Assembly (NCBI RefSeq): GCF_001544575.2
Contig: NZ_FCNY02000019.1
Span: forward strand, 1-64,000
Length of the DNA stretch: 64,000 bases
Source of the DNA: Caballeronia cordobensis
Lineage (GTDB): Bacteria > Pseudomonadota > Gammaproteobacteria > Burkholderiales > Burkholderiaceae
Direction of reading: 5' to 3'
Below are positions 44,526-53,614 of this stretch, piece by piece. The translations under genes were made by a program, and so were the position numbers. Within the stretch, counting starts at the first letter, position 1. Each line of letters begins with the position of its first letter. Under the pieces are notes generated by a model. That model made no database searches, was not told the origin of the DNA, and saw nothing but the letters and a program-made list of their open reading frames with translations.

Positions 44526-45542
44526 TCAATCCCGCGCCCCACGATTCTTCAACTGATCGAGCAACACAGCAGCCAGCAGAATCGCCCCTCTGACAAGGTA
44601 CTGATAAAACGCATCGATATTGAGAAGATTCATGACGTTCTCGACAGTACCCATGATGAGCACGCCAATCACGACACCCGAAATCGTAGCCCTACCGCCC
44701 AGCAAGGAAACCCCACCGAGCACACAAGCTGAAATCACATTGAGCTCAAACCCCTGAGCAGCATTCGGCTGCCCCGAAGTAATCCGCGAGGCGAGAATCA
44801 CACCCGCCAGCGCGGTGACAGCGCCCTGAATCAAAAAGATCCACACCCGCGTGCGCTCGACATTGATACCCGCCAGCCGCGAGGCTTCAGGATTCCCGCC
44901 GATCGCCAATGTATTACGTCCATACACCGTCTGGTTGAGCAATACGCCAAAAACGATGAAACACGCAAGCGTCACCCAGATAGGCAGGGAAATCCCCAGC
45001 ATCGACAAACCGCCAAGCGCAATGAAGGTATCCGACGACACGCCCACCGCCTGTCCATGCGACACGATGAAGCCAAGCCCGCGCACGATTTCCATCGTGG
45101 CCAGCGTAGTAATCAACGCATTGATGCGCAGATAAGCGATCACCGCGCCGTTCACGAAACCGATCACCGCGCCCGCCGCCACCGCCGCGATGATCGCAAT
45201 GAACGTGTTGTCCGTGGCGTTGAGCACCATCGCGCAGAGCACGCCGGCAAAGGCGATCGTCGAGCCCACCGACAAGTCGAAGTCGCGCGACGCGAGACAG
45301 AACATCATCGTGCACGCGACCATGCCGATCTGCGAGATCGACAGCGCGAGACCCAGCATGTTCTCGATCGAGAAGAAGTGATCGACGGACAACGACATCG
45401 TCACGAACATCACGACGAAGATCACGATCAGGCTGTACTCCGTGATCTGCTGCCACCACTTCTGTTTGTCGCTCTTTTGCGGGATCAGCGCGTTCGCGAC
45501 GGTTTCCGTCGCCTGACCCACGATGTTTTCTCTTGCTTCCAT
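44526..45542 (-). CDS. araH: L-arabinose/galactose-type ABC transporter permease
   Basis: Inner-membrane permease of the CUT2 (ribose/arabinose/galactose) ABC family. 338 residues with about eight to ten helices; family marks MFCLASRDFDLSVGSTIAFA (about residues 80-99), GAVIAYLRINALITTLATME and GVSLLGGRATISGVVIGVLI. Downstream of araG by 18 bases. With AraF and AraG it makes a complete importer. Sugar specificity is inferred: AraFGH proteins import L-arabinose, and close relatives carry galactose. Confidence 0.93.
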   Translation of the reverse strand: MEARENIVGQATETVANALIPQKSDKQKWWQQITEYSLIVIFVVMFVTMSLSVDHFFSIENMLGLALSISQIGMVACTMMFCLASRDFDLSVGSTIAFAGVLCAMVLNATDNTFIAIIAAVAAGAVIGFVNGAVIAYLRINALITTLATMEIVRGLGFIVSHGQAVGVSSDTFIALGGLSMLGISLPIWVTLACFIVFGVLLNQTVYGRNTLAIGGNPEASRLAGINVERTRVWIFLIQGAVTALAGVILASRITSGQPNAAQGFELNVISACVLGGVSLLGGRATISGVVIGVLIMGTVENVMNLLNIDAFYQYLVRGAILLAAVLLDQLKNRGARD

Positions 45543-45560
45543 GATTCGCTCCTCTTGTCT

Positions 45561-47075
45561 TTATGCCGCCTGCGCGACGCTCTCGCTCTGCGGCAGCGCG
45601 AGACTCAGCACCGCCTGTTCGCTCGCATTCTCGCGCGGCAACTCGCCCGCGATCCGCCCCTGCCGCATCACGACGATGCGATCGGATACGCCGAGCACTT
45701 CAGGCAATTCCGACGAAATCATCACGATCGCGCAGCCGCGCTCCGCAAGCTGATAGATCACGTTATAGATCTCGTGTTTGGCGCCGACGTCGATGCCGCG
45801 TGTCGGTTCGTCGAGAATCACGACCTTCAGATCCGGCTCCGCAAGCCAGCGCGACAGAATCGCTTTCTGCTGATTGCCGCCCGACAAAAAACGGATGCGC
45901 TGCTTGCGGCTCGGCGTCTTGATCTTCAGCAACTGGATGAAGCGGTCGGCCGTCTGCGCTTCCTTTTTGCGGTCGAGAAACAGGCCGCCGCGCAAATAAT
46001 GACGGCGGCACGAGATGTTGATGTTCTCCGCAACCGTCGCCATCGCGACGATGCCCTCTTCCTTGCGATCCTCCGGGCACAGCACGATGCCGTGACGTAT
46101 CGCTTCGCCCGTGCTGCGCACCTTGATCGGCTGGCCGTCGAGCACAATCTCGCCGTGCTTCTTCTTGTCCGCGCCGTAGACGAGATGCATCAGCTCGCTG
46201 CGGCCCGCGCCCACCAGACCGAAAAATCCGACGATCTCGCCGCGCTTTACATCGAAGCTCGCGGGCGCGCTCAAGGCATCGCCTTCGACGTTCTTCACCG
46301 AGAACCGCGTTTCGCCCAGCGGACGCGCGCGATAGTCGTAAATGTCGCTAATTTCGCGGCCGACCATCTCCTGCACGAGCGTGTCGCGCGGCACTTCGGC
46401 GAGCGCCAGATGCGACGCGATCTTGCGGCCGTCACGGAAAATCGTGCAGGCGTCGCACAGTTCGTAAATCTCGTCCATGCGGTGCGAGATGTAGATCAGC
46501 GCGCGGTTGTCCGCCTTCAGATCGCGCACGAGCTTGAAGAGCACTTCCGTCTCGCGATGCGACAGCGACGAAGTCGGCTCGTCGAGCGCGATCACGCGCG
46601 CGTTGCGCAGCAGCGCCTTGCAGATTTCGACCATCTGACGTTGCGCGATCGAGAGCTTGCGCAGCTTGGCGTTCGGATCGAGATCGACGCCCATTGCCGC
46701 GAGCCGCTCGCGCACGTGCGCTTTCGCCGCGCGCTTGTTGACCCAGCCGAGCCGGTTCGGCAGCGCGCCGAGCAGCAGATTCTCGGACACGGTCAGATCC
46801 GGCACGTACTGCAATTCCTGATGAATCACCGCGATGCCCGACGCGATCGAAGCCGCCGCGCTCGCGAAATGCACTTCTTTTTCATCGATGAGCACGCGCC
46901 CCGAATCGGGCTGGTACTCGCCGCCGAGAATCTTGAGCAAGGTCGATTTACCCGCGCCGTTCTCGCCCATCAGGCCGTGAACTTCGCCGGCGTTGACGTC
47001 GAACGACACGCCGTCGAGCGCGCGCACGCCTGGAAACACCTTGCCGATATTGTCAAAACGCAGCGTCGCTGACAC
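45561..47075 (-). CDS. araG: Sugar ABC transporter ATP-binding protein (AraG-like)
   Basis: 504 residues with two fused ATPase domains, as in CUT2 transporters. First domain: Walker A GENGAGKSTLLKILGG (about residues 38-53), signature LSIAQRQMVEICKALLRNAR, Walker B VIALDEPTSSL. Second: GLVGAGRSELMHLVYG as a degenerate Walker A, LSGGNQQKAILSRWLAEPDL, VILDEPTRGIDVGAK. Follows araF by 55 bases on the same strand. Confidence 0.95.
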   Translation of the reverse strand: MSATLRFDNIGKVFPGVRALDGVSFDVNAGEVHGLMGENGAGKSTLLKILGGEYQPDSGRVLIDEKEVHFASAAASIASGIAVIHQELQYVPDLTVSENLLLGALPNRLGWVNKRAAKAHVRERLAAMGVDLDPNAKLRKLSIAQRQMVEICKALLRNARVIALDEPTSSLSHRETEVLFKLVRDLKADNRALIYISHRMDEIYELCDACTIFRDGRKIASHLALAEVPRDTLVQEMVGREISDIYDYRARPLGETRFSVKNVEGDALSAPASFDVKRGEIVGFFGLVGAGRSELMHLVYGADKKKHGEIVLDGQPIKVRSTGEAIRHGIVLCPEDRKEEGIVAMATVAENINISCRRHYLRGGLFLDRKKEAQTADRFIQLLKIKTPSRKQRIRFLSGGNQQKAILSRWLAEPDLKVVILDEPTRGIDVGAKHEIYNVIYQLAERGCAIVMISSELPEVLGVSDRIVVMRQGRIAGELPRENASEQAVLSLALPQSESVAQAA

Positions 47076-47130
47076 ATCGCCTCCTTTTCATGCGCGGGCC
47101 GCGCGCTTGCGAGCGGCCCGCCATTGCACC

Positions 47131-48138
47131 TTAGTTCGACGCCAGGCCCATCTGCTGACGCACCGACGCGACGTTCTCGCGCGTCGCCAGCATGCCGGTC
47201 GTGAGCGTGAGCGGCGGCGGCGCCTTGCCGTCCTTGATCCACGCGTACATCAGCTCGGACGTCTCTTCGCCGTGGCGCTTCGGGCTGATGATGACGGTGC
47301 CGAAGAAGCCCGTCGGATTCGGCTTCTTGAATTCGTTCAGCGCCGAGTCCGAACCGCCGATGCCGATGCCGATCATGTTGTCCGCCTTGAAGCCACGGCC
47401 TTCCGCCGCGCGCACCGCGCCGAGCACGCCTTCGTCGTTGAGCGCATAGGCGACCCAGTGCTTGAATTGCGGATTCTTCGTGAGCGCGATGTTCGCGGCG
47501 TTGAACGCGTTTTCCGTATCGGTCTTCGCTTGCGGCGCGGCGATGATGTTCGCCTTCGGGAAGCCCGCCGCGACGAGCGCGTCGGTCGCGCCGGCCGTGC
47601 GGTCATGCGCGGTCGGCAACTGTTCGTAGGTCACGTCGATCGCGCCGACATCCTTCATGTCCCAGCCGCGCTTCTTGATCTCGGCGGCGATGCCGTCGCC
47701 TACCTGCTTGCCGATGTTGTAGGCGGAAATGCCCATGTGCGGCACGGATTCGATCGGCTTGCCGGAACCGTCGACGAGGCGGTCGTCGACCGTCATCATC
47801 TTGAGCTTGTCGGCCTTCGCCTTGGCGACGATGCCCGGTCCGAGCTTCACGTCCGGCGTGCAGATGATGAAGCCCTGCGCCTTCTGCGCGGCGAGGTTGT
47901 CGATGGCGCTCATCACCTTTTCACCCGACGGCGCGCCGATCTTCACGAGCGTGAAGCCCTTGTTCTTGGCCGCGATTTCGGCGAACTTCCATTCGTCCTG
48001 GAACCACGGTTCTTCCGGCTGCTTCACGAGGAAGCCGATCTTGACTTCGTCGGCCGCCTGCGCGACGGGCGCCGCGATCATGGAGGCGCTCGTTGCCGTG
48101 GCGGCGGCGATCAGCGTGAGGAACAGTCTGCGTTTCAT
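47131..48138 (-). CDS. araF: Arabinose ABC transporter substrate-binding protein
   Basis: Periplasmic receptor, 335 residues. Signal peptide MKRRLFLTLIAAATATSASM onward with a likely cut after AQA (about residue 29). The mature protein opens DEVKIGFLVKQPEEPWFQDE, the typical AraF start with Lys and Trp that contact the sugar, then VKIGAPSGEKVMSAIDNLAA and MMTVDDRLVDGSGKPIESVP. It resembles AraF more than GGBP or RbsB. First gene of the transporter part, 138 bases after the SDR gene, a gap that may hold an internal promoter. Confidence 0.94.
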   Translation of the reverse strand: MKRRLFLTLIAAATATSASMIAAPVAQAADEVKIGFLVKQPEEPWFQDEWKFAEIAAKNKGFTLVKIGAPSGEKVMSAIDNLAAQKAQGFIICTPDVKLGPGIVAKAKADKLKMMTVDDRLVDGSGKPIESVPHMGISAYNIGKQVGDGIAAEIKKRGWDMKDVGAIDVTYEQLPTAHDRTAGATDALVAAGFPKANIIAAPQAKTDTENAFNAANIALTKNPQFKHWVAYALNDEGVLGAVRAAEGRGFKADNMIGIGIGGSDSALNEFKKPNPTGFFGTVIISPKRHGEETSELMYAWIKDGKAPPPLTLTTGMLATRENVASVRQQMGLASN

Positions 48139-48276
48139 TTTTTGTCTCCCGACTTTTTCCGATGTCGAAAAATGCCCGCGCGCGGGCGCTACGAAGGTGG
48201 TGGCCGTGTCTTGTATTTATGAGGCGCACCGCGGCCAGTGCGTCGTCATTCTTTTGCTGGTTCTCGTTCAAGTCTT

Positions 48277-49056
48277 TCAGTCGTGGTACAGCGCCGAGCG
48301 CCCGCCATCGACCGTGATGCAACTCGCATTGATGAACGGCGCCTCGTCCGATGCGAGAAACACCGCCGTCATCGCCACTTCCTGCGGCTGACCGATGCGC
48401 TTCATCGGCTGCAGATCGAGCGTCGCCTGGCGCGCGGCTTTCGGGTCCGCTTGCGCATCCCACCAGTCGAGCGTCAATTGCGTTTCGATGTAACCCGGCG
48501 CGATTGCATTCACCCGCACGTTGTTCGGCGCGTATTCGATGCCGAGCGCGCGCGTCAGGCCGATCACGCCGTGCTTGGCCACCGGATACGGAAAGCAGCC
48601 CGCAATGATCTTGAAGCTGTGCGTCGACGCGATATTCACGATGCTGCCGCGCCCGCGTTCGACCATGCCGGGCAGCACCGCGCGGCAGCCGTTCCACACG
48701 CCGTCGAGATCGACGGCGAAGCAGCGGCGCCAGTCCTCGTCGGTCATCGTGAGCGGGTCGCAGAACACGTTGATGCCTGCGTTGTTCACGAGCACGTCGA
48801 GCGGGCCGAAGCGCGCTTCGGTCTGCGTCACCGCTGCTTGCACCGATGCGCTCTGCGTGACGTCGGTTTCGAGCGCGATCACGTTCGTCGTGCCGGTTTC
48901 GTGTCCGATGCGTTCCGCCGTTTCACGCGCCGTGGCGATGTCCAGCTCCGCCAGCACGACGCACGCGCCCTCGCGCGCGAACGCCAGCGCGATCGCCGCG
49001 CCGATGCCGCGTCCCGCGCCCGTGATCATCGCGACTTTGCCGGCCAGGCGGTTCAT
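48277..49056 (-). CDS. SDR-family oxidoreductase of the sugar operon
   Basis: 259-residue classical short-chain dehydrogenase: TGAGRGIG at residues 12-19, LVNNAGIN around 88-95, catalytic Ser in NIASTHSF and Tyr/Lys in YPVAKHG, C-terminal ASCITVDGGRSA. ATG at 49056 overlaps the aldolase stop (ATGA); the long upstream frame is aldolase shadow. A second dehydrogenase in the operon could act on a different sugar (L-arabinose, L-fucose or D-galactose) or on an intermediate. Its substrate cannot be told from sequence. Confidence 0.88.
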   Translation of the reverse strand: MNRLAGKVAMITGAGRGIGAAIALAFAREGACVVLAELDIATARETAERIGHETGTTNVIALETDVTQSASVQAAVTQTEARFGPLDVLVNNAGINVFCDPLTMTDEDWRRCFAVDLDGVWNGCRAVLPGMVERGRGSIVNIASTHSFKIIAGCFPYPVAKHGVIGLTRALGIEYAPNNVRVNAIAPGYIETQLTLDWWDAQADPKAARQATLDLQPMKRIGQPQEVAMTAVFLASDEAPFINASCITVDGGRSALYHD

Positions 49057-49730
49057 TTCGCCTCGCCTCGCGCAAGCGCCAGCCCGTCGATGAACGCCTT
49101 CGCGTGCGACGCCGTGACATCCGCGCTCTGGCCCGGCTTGTACAGCGCGGAACCGAGGCCGAAACCGTTCGCGCCGGCGGCGAGAAACGGTCCCATGTTG
49201 TCCGGCGCGATGCCGCCGACCGGCACGAGCGGCACGTCCTTCGCGATCACCGCGCGCCATGCCTTCGCGATCGCCGGGCCGAGCTGCTCGGCGGGAAACA
49301 TCTTCAGCACGTCCGCGCCGTTCTTCAGTGCGAGAAACGCCTCGTTCGGCGTCGCGACGCCCGGCGCGCACGCAAGACCTTGCGCTTTCGCGGCGCGCAC
49401 GACATCGGCATCGCTGTGCGGCATGACGATAAGCTCGCCGCCCGCGGCCTTCACGCTATCGACGTAACTCGGATGCAGCACCGTTCCCGCGCCGACGATC
49501 GCGTCGCGCGGCAACGCCTGGCGGATGGCCGCGATGCTGTCGAACGGCTGCGGCGAATTGAGCGGCACCTCGACGATGCGAAAGCCCGCTTCGTACAGCG
49601 CGCGGCCATGACCGGCGGCTTCGGCCGGCGTGACGCCGCGCAGGATCGCGATCAGCGGGCACGCGTCGAACGCCTTCGCGAGACCGTCGTGCATGCCGTA
49701 CGGCGCGGGCAGATTGATGGGGGGCTGCAT
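49053..49730 (-). CDS. dgoA: 2-dehydro-3-deoxy-6-phosphogalactonate (KDPGal) aldolase
   Basis: Cleaves KDPGal to pyruvate and glyceraldehyde 3-phosphate, the end of the DeLey-Doudoroff galactose pathway. 225 residues of the KDPG/KDPGal family: ACPLIAILRGVTPAEAAGHG (about residues 27-46), VEVPLNSPQPFDSIAAI with the catalytic Glu, GAGTVLHPSYVDSVKAAGGE, and the Schiff-base Lys in LKMFPAEQLGPAI. The VPLNSP segment is typical of DgoA rather than Eda (which has ITLRT). Lies 15 bases after dgoK. Confidence 0.94.
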   Translation of the reverse strand: MQPPINLPAPYGMHDGLAKAFDACPLIAILRGVTPAEAAGHGRALYEAGFRIVEVPLNSPQPFDSIAAIRQALPRDAIVGAGTVLHPSYVDSVKAAGGELIVMPHSDADVVRAAKAQGLACAPGVATPNEAFLALKNGADVLKMFPAEQLGPAIAKAWRAVIAKDVPLVPVGGIAPDNMGPFLAAGANGFGLGSALYKPGQSADVTASHAKAFIDGLALARGEAK

Positions 49731-49745
49731 CGTGTTGACTCCTTG

Positions 49746-50723
49746 TCAGGCTGCGCGGGCGGGCGCGGCGATCAGGCCCGCCCGTGCGGCGATTCGGTGA
49801 AGGCCGTGCTCGGTGGCGTGCGCGACCGTCGGGGCATCGTGGCAGCCGAAGCGCGCGAGCGCCGCGCGATAGCGGTTGCACAGCGCGTCGTTGCCGATCA
49901 GGCGCAGCGTCCTGCCGGAAAGCGACGACTGCTGGCGCGCGAGCACTTCGTTCAGTCCGCGCAACTCGTGGCCGATCAGAAGTCCGGACAGATAATCCGG
50001 CTGCTGTTCCGCCGAAAGCTGGCCGGTGAGGCCAAGCGTGCGCGTGCTGAAGATCGTCGCGAGCAGGCCGGGATGACCGGCATCGCGCGCCGTATCGACG
50101 CCGCGCAGAAACGCCGGCTCGTCGTGCGTCGCGCTCGGATGCATCGTGCGGCCGAGAATCGTGTGATCGCGCAGCGCGCCGAAGGTCTCGCCCGTCATGA
50201 AGGTGTAGAAACGTTCGATGCGCGCATCGGCGACGAATGCCCATTTCGCATGCGTGCCCGGCAAGCCGATCAACGCGCCATCGGCTGCGGTCAGCGACGC
50301 ATCGCTCGACAGCGCACCGAAGATCTGCGTTTCCTCGCCGCGCATCACATTGGGCAGCGCGCCTTGCTGCAGCACGCCCGGCACGACGTGCAAAGTCACG
50401 CCGCGCGCCGTTTTCACCGTGACGATGCCGGCGACGAGCGCATCGGCATCGGCGGGCGTCTCGACATACGGCGCCTCGACCCAGCCCTGCGCGCTGCCGA
50501 CCATGCCCGCCGCGATGACGGGCAAGCGCGCATGCGCATCGAGCCACATGCCGCAGGTGTCCTCGAACGCCTGATCGAAGCCGCCCGCGGGCAGATTCAT
50601 GATGCCCGCCGCCGACGTGCGCGTATCGAGCGCGAGGCCGTCGCTGCCGAGCAGATAGGCGCGCAGGGACGTCGTGCCCCAGTCGAGCGCGATGAGTGCG
50701 GGGTTCGATCCGGATGAAGTCAT
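49746..50723 (-). CDS. dgoK: 2-dehydro-3-deoxygalactonokinase
   Basis: Phosphorylates 2-keto-3-deoxygalactonate. 325 residues of the DgoK family: LIALDWGTTSLRAYLLGSDG at about residues 10-29 (phosphate-binding loop), GIMNLPAGGFDQAFEDTC, AAGMVGSAQGWVEAPYVETP and ALIGLPGTHAKWAFV. ATGA overlap with the upstream regulator gene and a 15-base gap to dgoA show a tight operon. Galactonate dehydratase (dgoD), needed between the lactonase and this kinase, is not in the window. Confidence 0.95.
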   Translation of the reverse strand: MTSSGSNPALIALDWGTTSLRAYLLGSDGLALDTRTSAAGIMNLPAGGFDQAFEDTCGMWLDAHARLPVIAAGMVGSAQGWVEAPYVETPADADALVAGIVTVKTARGVTLHVVPGVLQQGALPNVMRGEETQIFGALSSDASLTAADGALIGLPGTHAKWAFVADARIERFYTFMTGETFGALRDHTILGRTMHPSATHDEPAFLRGVDTARDAGHPGLLATIFSTRTLGLTGQLSAEQQPDYLSGLLIGHELRGLNEVLARQQSSLSGRTLRLIGNDALCNRYRAALARFGCHDAPTVAHATEHGLHRIAARAGLIAAPARAA

Positions 50724-51664
50724 CGCTTGATCCTGCGGGCGGGCTGCGGGGCCCGCCAGCCGAGTTCCTCGGAAATCGCGCGCGCCTCGCGCTGCACGAC
50801 CGGGATCAGTTCTTCCATGCGCTCGTGGGGCATATACGGAATCGTGCTCGCCACCGACAGCGCCGCGACGATCGCACCCGACGCATCGCGCACGGGCGCG
50901 GCGACGCAGCGGATCGACGCTTCGTTCTCTTCGAGGTCGAAGGTGAAGCCGCCCTGCGCATAGCGCGTCATGCGCTGGTTGAACGTGTCGAAGTCGGGGC
51001 GGTTATCGGGCTTGAAACTCGTCTTCGCGAGCGCGCGATGCGACGCTTCGAGCAGCCGCTTCCACGCGACCGATTCGAGATCGAGCATCATCGCCTTGCC
51101 GATGCCCGTCGACGCGAGCGGCATGCGATGCCCGACGCGCGAGCGCATTTCCAGCCCGCGCGTGCCGGGAATCTTGTCGATATAGAGGACGTCGTCGCCA
51201 TCGCGCACGCCGAGGTGAATCGTGTCGTGCGTGTGATCGGCGAGCGCCTGGAGATGCGGGCGCGCTACGGCGGTGAGCGGCATTTGTTCGAGCGCGATCG
51301 TGCCCAGTTCGATCAGCTTCGGCCCGAGCAGATAGCCGCCCTGCACTTGCCGCAGATAGCGCGCCTGCACGAGCGAGCTGACGAGCCGGTGCGTCGTGCT
51401 GCGCGTCGTACCGAGCGCCGCGCCGAACGAGCGCAGATCGCGCGCGCCGTTCGCGGCGGCTTCGAGAATCGCGAGACCGCGCAGGAGCGTCTGGGTGCCG
51501 GCCTGCTGCGGCGTGATATCGACGAGCGCGCTCGGCAGTGCGATTGCGTCGGGATCGGGCGCGTGCTTCGGCGCGCTCGTGCCGACGGGCTTCACGCGAG
51601 GACCGCTCGTATGCGCGGCTTGCGCTTCGGCGGCGTCGGTTTCCGGGTTCTGGAACTTGGTCAT
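50720..51664 (-). CDS. IclR-family transcriptional regulator of the sugar operon
   Basis: 314 residues from the ATG at 51664, preceded by GGGAGA; the longer frame to 51790 is less likely. The first 60 residues are Ala/Pro-rich and probably disordered. Next comes the IclR winged helix (LLRGLAILEAAANGARDLRS, then TTRSTTHRLVSSLVQARYLR, about residues 60-120). The effector domain follows, with VLYIDKIPGTRGLEMRSRVG, LASTGIGKAMM and EENEASIRCVAAPVRDASGA. First gene of the operon with dgoK in ATGA overlap. A palindrome at 51888-51910 lies about 225 bases upstream of the start. Likely effector: galactonate or a KDGal-type acid (inference). Confidence 0.92.
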   Translation of the reverse strand: MTKFQNPETDAAEAQAAHTSGPRVKPVGTSAPKHAPDPDAIALPSALVDITPQQAGTQTLLRGLAILEAAANGARDLRSFGAALGTTRSTTHRLVSSLVQARYLRQVQGGYLLGPKLIELGTIALEQMPLTAVARPHLQALADHTHDTIHLGVRDGDDVLYIDKIPGTRGLEMRSRVGHRMPLASTGIGKAMMLDLESVAWKRLLEASHRALAKTSFKPDNRPDFDTFNQRMTRYAQGGFTFDLEENEASIRCVAAPVRDASGAIVAALSVASTIPYMPHERMEELIPVVQREARAISEELGWRAPQPARRIKR

Positions 51665-51887
51665 GGCGCAGGTCTCCCGGCTGTCACGATGCGCATCGAT
51701 CCGCGCACGCGGGCGCGGACCGGACGTGCAAGTCGAGCGAAGTGGCCCGCGCGTGCGGGCAGGCAATCGGATGCATGACGGTGTCTCCATTGTTCTGGTC
51801 GTGCGCGCCGGTGGGTTTCGGGTCGTCGCACGCCTATGCCGTTCAGGCTTTGGTCGGATTGTAGTTCCGGCTCTTTGATTTATTCAA

Positions 51888-51910
51888 TATGTGACCGCAC
51901 CGCTCACATA
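51888..51910. promoter_or_regulatory. Palindromic operator candidate upstream of the IclR-type gene
   Basis: TATGTGA and TCACATA are perfect inverted halves separated by nine bases. The site lies in the only sizeable non-coding stretch before the operon and is flanked by AT-rich DNA suited to a promoter. IclR proteins often bind such interrupted palindromes upstream of their own operons. Confidence 0.5.
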
Positions 51911-51946
51911 ATGGGAAGAAAGCTGACGGTCGACAGCCTTTGTAAA

Positions 51947-51975
51947 ACAAAAAAGCCCTGAAAAATCAGGGCTTT
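51947..51975 (-). terminator. Rho-independent terminator of mtgA
   Basis: Stem AAAGCCCTGA / TCAGGGCTTT (51952-51961, 51966-51975) with loop AAAA. The minus strand continues into a T-run (complement of 51948-51954). Lies 28 bases past the mtgA stop and stops the leftward aroE-mtgA transcript before the IclR operon. Confidence 0.9.
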
Positions 51976-52002
51976 ATATTGTTTAGCGCGGCGAACTAAA
52001 TT

Positions 52003-52761
52003 TCATTGAGGCAGCTCCGCCGCGCCCATCCGGCGCGCGATCACCCCTGCGCGCTGCGACAGATACGGCGCGTTCCGGTGATCGTCGAAATACTTCGGGC
52101 GCGGCAGCATCACGGCGAGGCGCGCGCTTTGCCACGCGGTAAGTTTCGCCGCCGATGTCTTGTAGTAATAGCGCGCCGCCGCCTCCGCGCCGTACACGCC
52201 GTTGCCCCACTCGACCGAATTCAGATAGATCTCGAAGATCCGTTCCTTGTCCATCCAGAATTCGAGCATCCATGTGATGGCGAGCTCCTGCGCCTTGCGC
52301 ACGTAGCTCTTTTCGCGCGAGAGGAAGAGATTGCGCGCGAGCTGCTGCGAAATCGTCGAACCGCCCGCGACGATCTTCCCGCGCGCCTTGTTCTTCTCCC
52401 ACGCCTGCAGAATCGCGTCGGTCTCGTAGCCGTTGTTGTTGACGAAGTTGGCGTCTTCCGATGCGATGATCGCGCGCTTCAGATTGCGCGAAATCTGGTC
52501 GTACGGCACCCACGTGCGCTGCAGCGCAACGCCGGGATGCGTCTTCGCGAGCGTCCAGGCGTCGGCGCGCATGAACGCGGTCGGACCGGGATTCACGACC
52601 GTCCATACGCCGATCTGCGCGAAGAAATAAAGCTGCGTGGCAATGAACGCGATACCCAGCACCGACACGCCATACGCGATCCAGCGCGCCGGCCCGAGCC
52701 GCACCGCCTTGTGCGCGCGCGGCGTGCGGTGGTCGCGACTGCCGATAGGCGCGGTGGTCAT
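52003..52761 (-). CDS. mtgA: Monofunctional biosynthetic peptidoglycan transglycosylase
   Basis: Polymerises lipid II into glycan strands at the periplasmic face. 252 residues: Arg-rich N-terminus, one membrane helix (about residues 30-51, WIAYGVSVLGIAFIATQLYF), then a GT51 domain with AIIASEDANFVNNNGYETDA (catalytic Glu in SEDA), GGSTISQQLARNLFL and KERIFEIYLNSVEWGNGVYG. One base separates it from the aroE stop, as in related genomes. Confidence 0.96.
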   Translation of the reverse strand: MTTAPIGSRDHRTPRAHKAVRLGPARWIAYGVSVLGIAFIATQLYFFAQIGVWTVVNPGPTAFMRADAWTLAKTHPGVALQRTWVPYDQISRNLKRAIIASEDANFVNNNGYETDAILQAWEKNKARGKIVAGGSTISQQLARNLFLSREKSYVRKAQELAITWMLEFWMDKERIFEIYLNSVEWGNGVYGAEAAARYYYKTSAAKLTAWQSARLAVMLPRPKYFDDHRNAPYLSQRAGVIARRMGAAELPQ

Positions 52762-52762
52762 G

Positions 52763-53614
52763 TCAGGCTTTGGCTGCGAGCATCTGGCGCAATTCGCGCA
52801 ACACGGCGCCGCCGTCCGGGCGCACGCCGCGCCAGATGAAAAACGATTCGGCCGCCTGCTCGACGAGCATGCCGAGACCGTCCGACGCGCGCGCGCCGAG
52901 CTTGGTTGCGTGCTGCATGAAAACCGTGGGCTGCGCGCCGTACATCATGTCGTAGGCGAGCGTGTTCGCGCCGAACGCGCCGTCGTCGCAATCGGGCAAG
53001 GCGGCGTCGAGGCTGCCGGCGGTCGCGTTGACGATCACGTCGTAGCACCCGCTATCGACGATTCCCCCGCTGTCCGCGCCGCCGCCCGAGAAGCGCACGC
53101 CGCAGTCGGCCGCGTTCTGCGCGAACTGATCGACGAGCTGATGCGCTTTCGCCGCCGTCCGGTTGACGATGGTGAGCGCCGCCGGCGCACGATCGAAGAT
53201 CGGCAGCACGACGCCGCGGGCAGCGCCGCCCGCGCCGAGCAGCAGAATGCGCGCGCCCTTCAGACTCACGCCCAGATTCACTTCGATGTCGCGCACGAGC
53301 CCGACGCCGTCGGTGTTGTCGCCGCGCACGCCATCGGGACCGAACGCCAGCGTGTTCACCGCGCCCGCCGCCGCCGCGCGCGGCGACAGCGAATCCGCGA
53401 ACGCGTGCGCGTCGAGCTTGAACGGCACGGTGACGTTCATGCCGCGCCCGCCCGACGCGATGAATTGCCTGACTTCACGCTCGAAGCCGCCGAGCGGTCC
53501 GAGAATGCGCCCGTATTCGACCGGCTCGCCGGTCTGCGCGGCGAATTTCGCGTGAATCCAAGGCGACTTGCTGTGCTCGATCGGATTGCCGATCACCGCG
53601 TATTGATCTTTCAT
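52763..53614 (-). CDS. aroE: Shikimate dehydrogenase (NADP+)
   Basis: Reduces 3-dehydroshikimate to shikimate. 283 residues: shikimate site NPIEHSKSP (residues 10-18), NVTVPFK with the catalytic Lys, GDNTDGVG, the NADP loop LLGAGGAARGV and the NRTAAKA segment selecting NADP+. ATG at 53614 overlaps the stop of the RNase II-type gene (ATGA). Normal length. Confidence 0.96.
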   Translation of the reverse strand: MKDQYAVIGNPIEHSKSPWIHAKFAAQTGEPVEYGRILGPLGGFEREVRQFIASGGRGMNVTVPFKLDAHAFADSLSPRAAAAGAVNTLAFGPDGVRGDNTDGVGLVRDIEVNLGVSLKGARILLLGAGGAARGVVLPIFDRAPAALTIVNRTAAKAHQLVDQFAQNAADCGVRFSGGGADSGGIVDSGCYDVIVNATAGSLDAALPDCDDGAFGANTLAYDMMYGAQPTVFMQHATKLGARASDGLGMLVEQAAESFFIWRGVRPDGGAVLRELRQMLAAKA

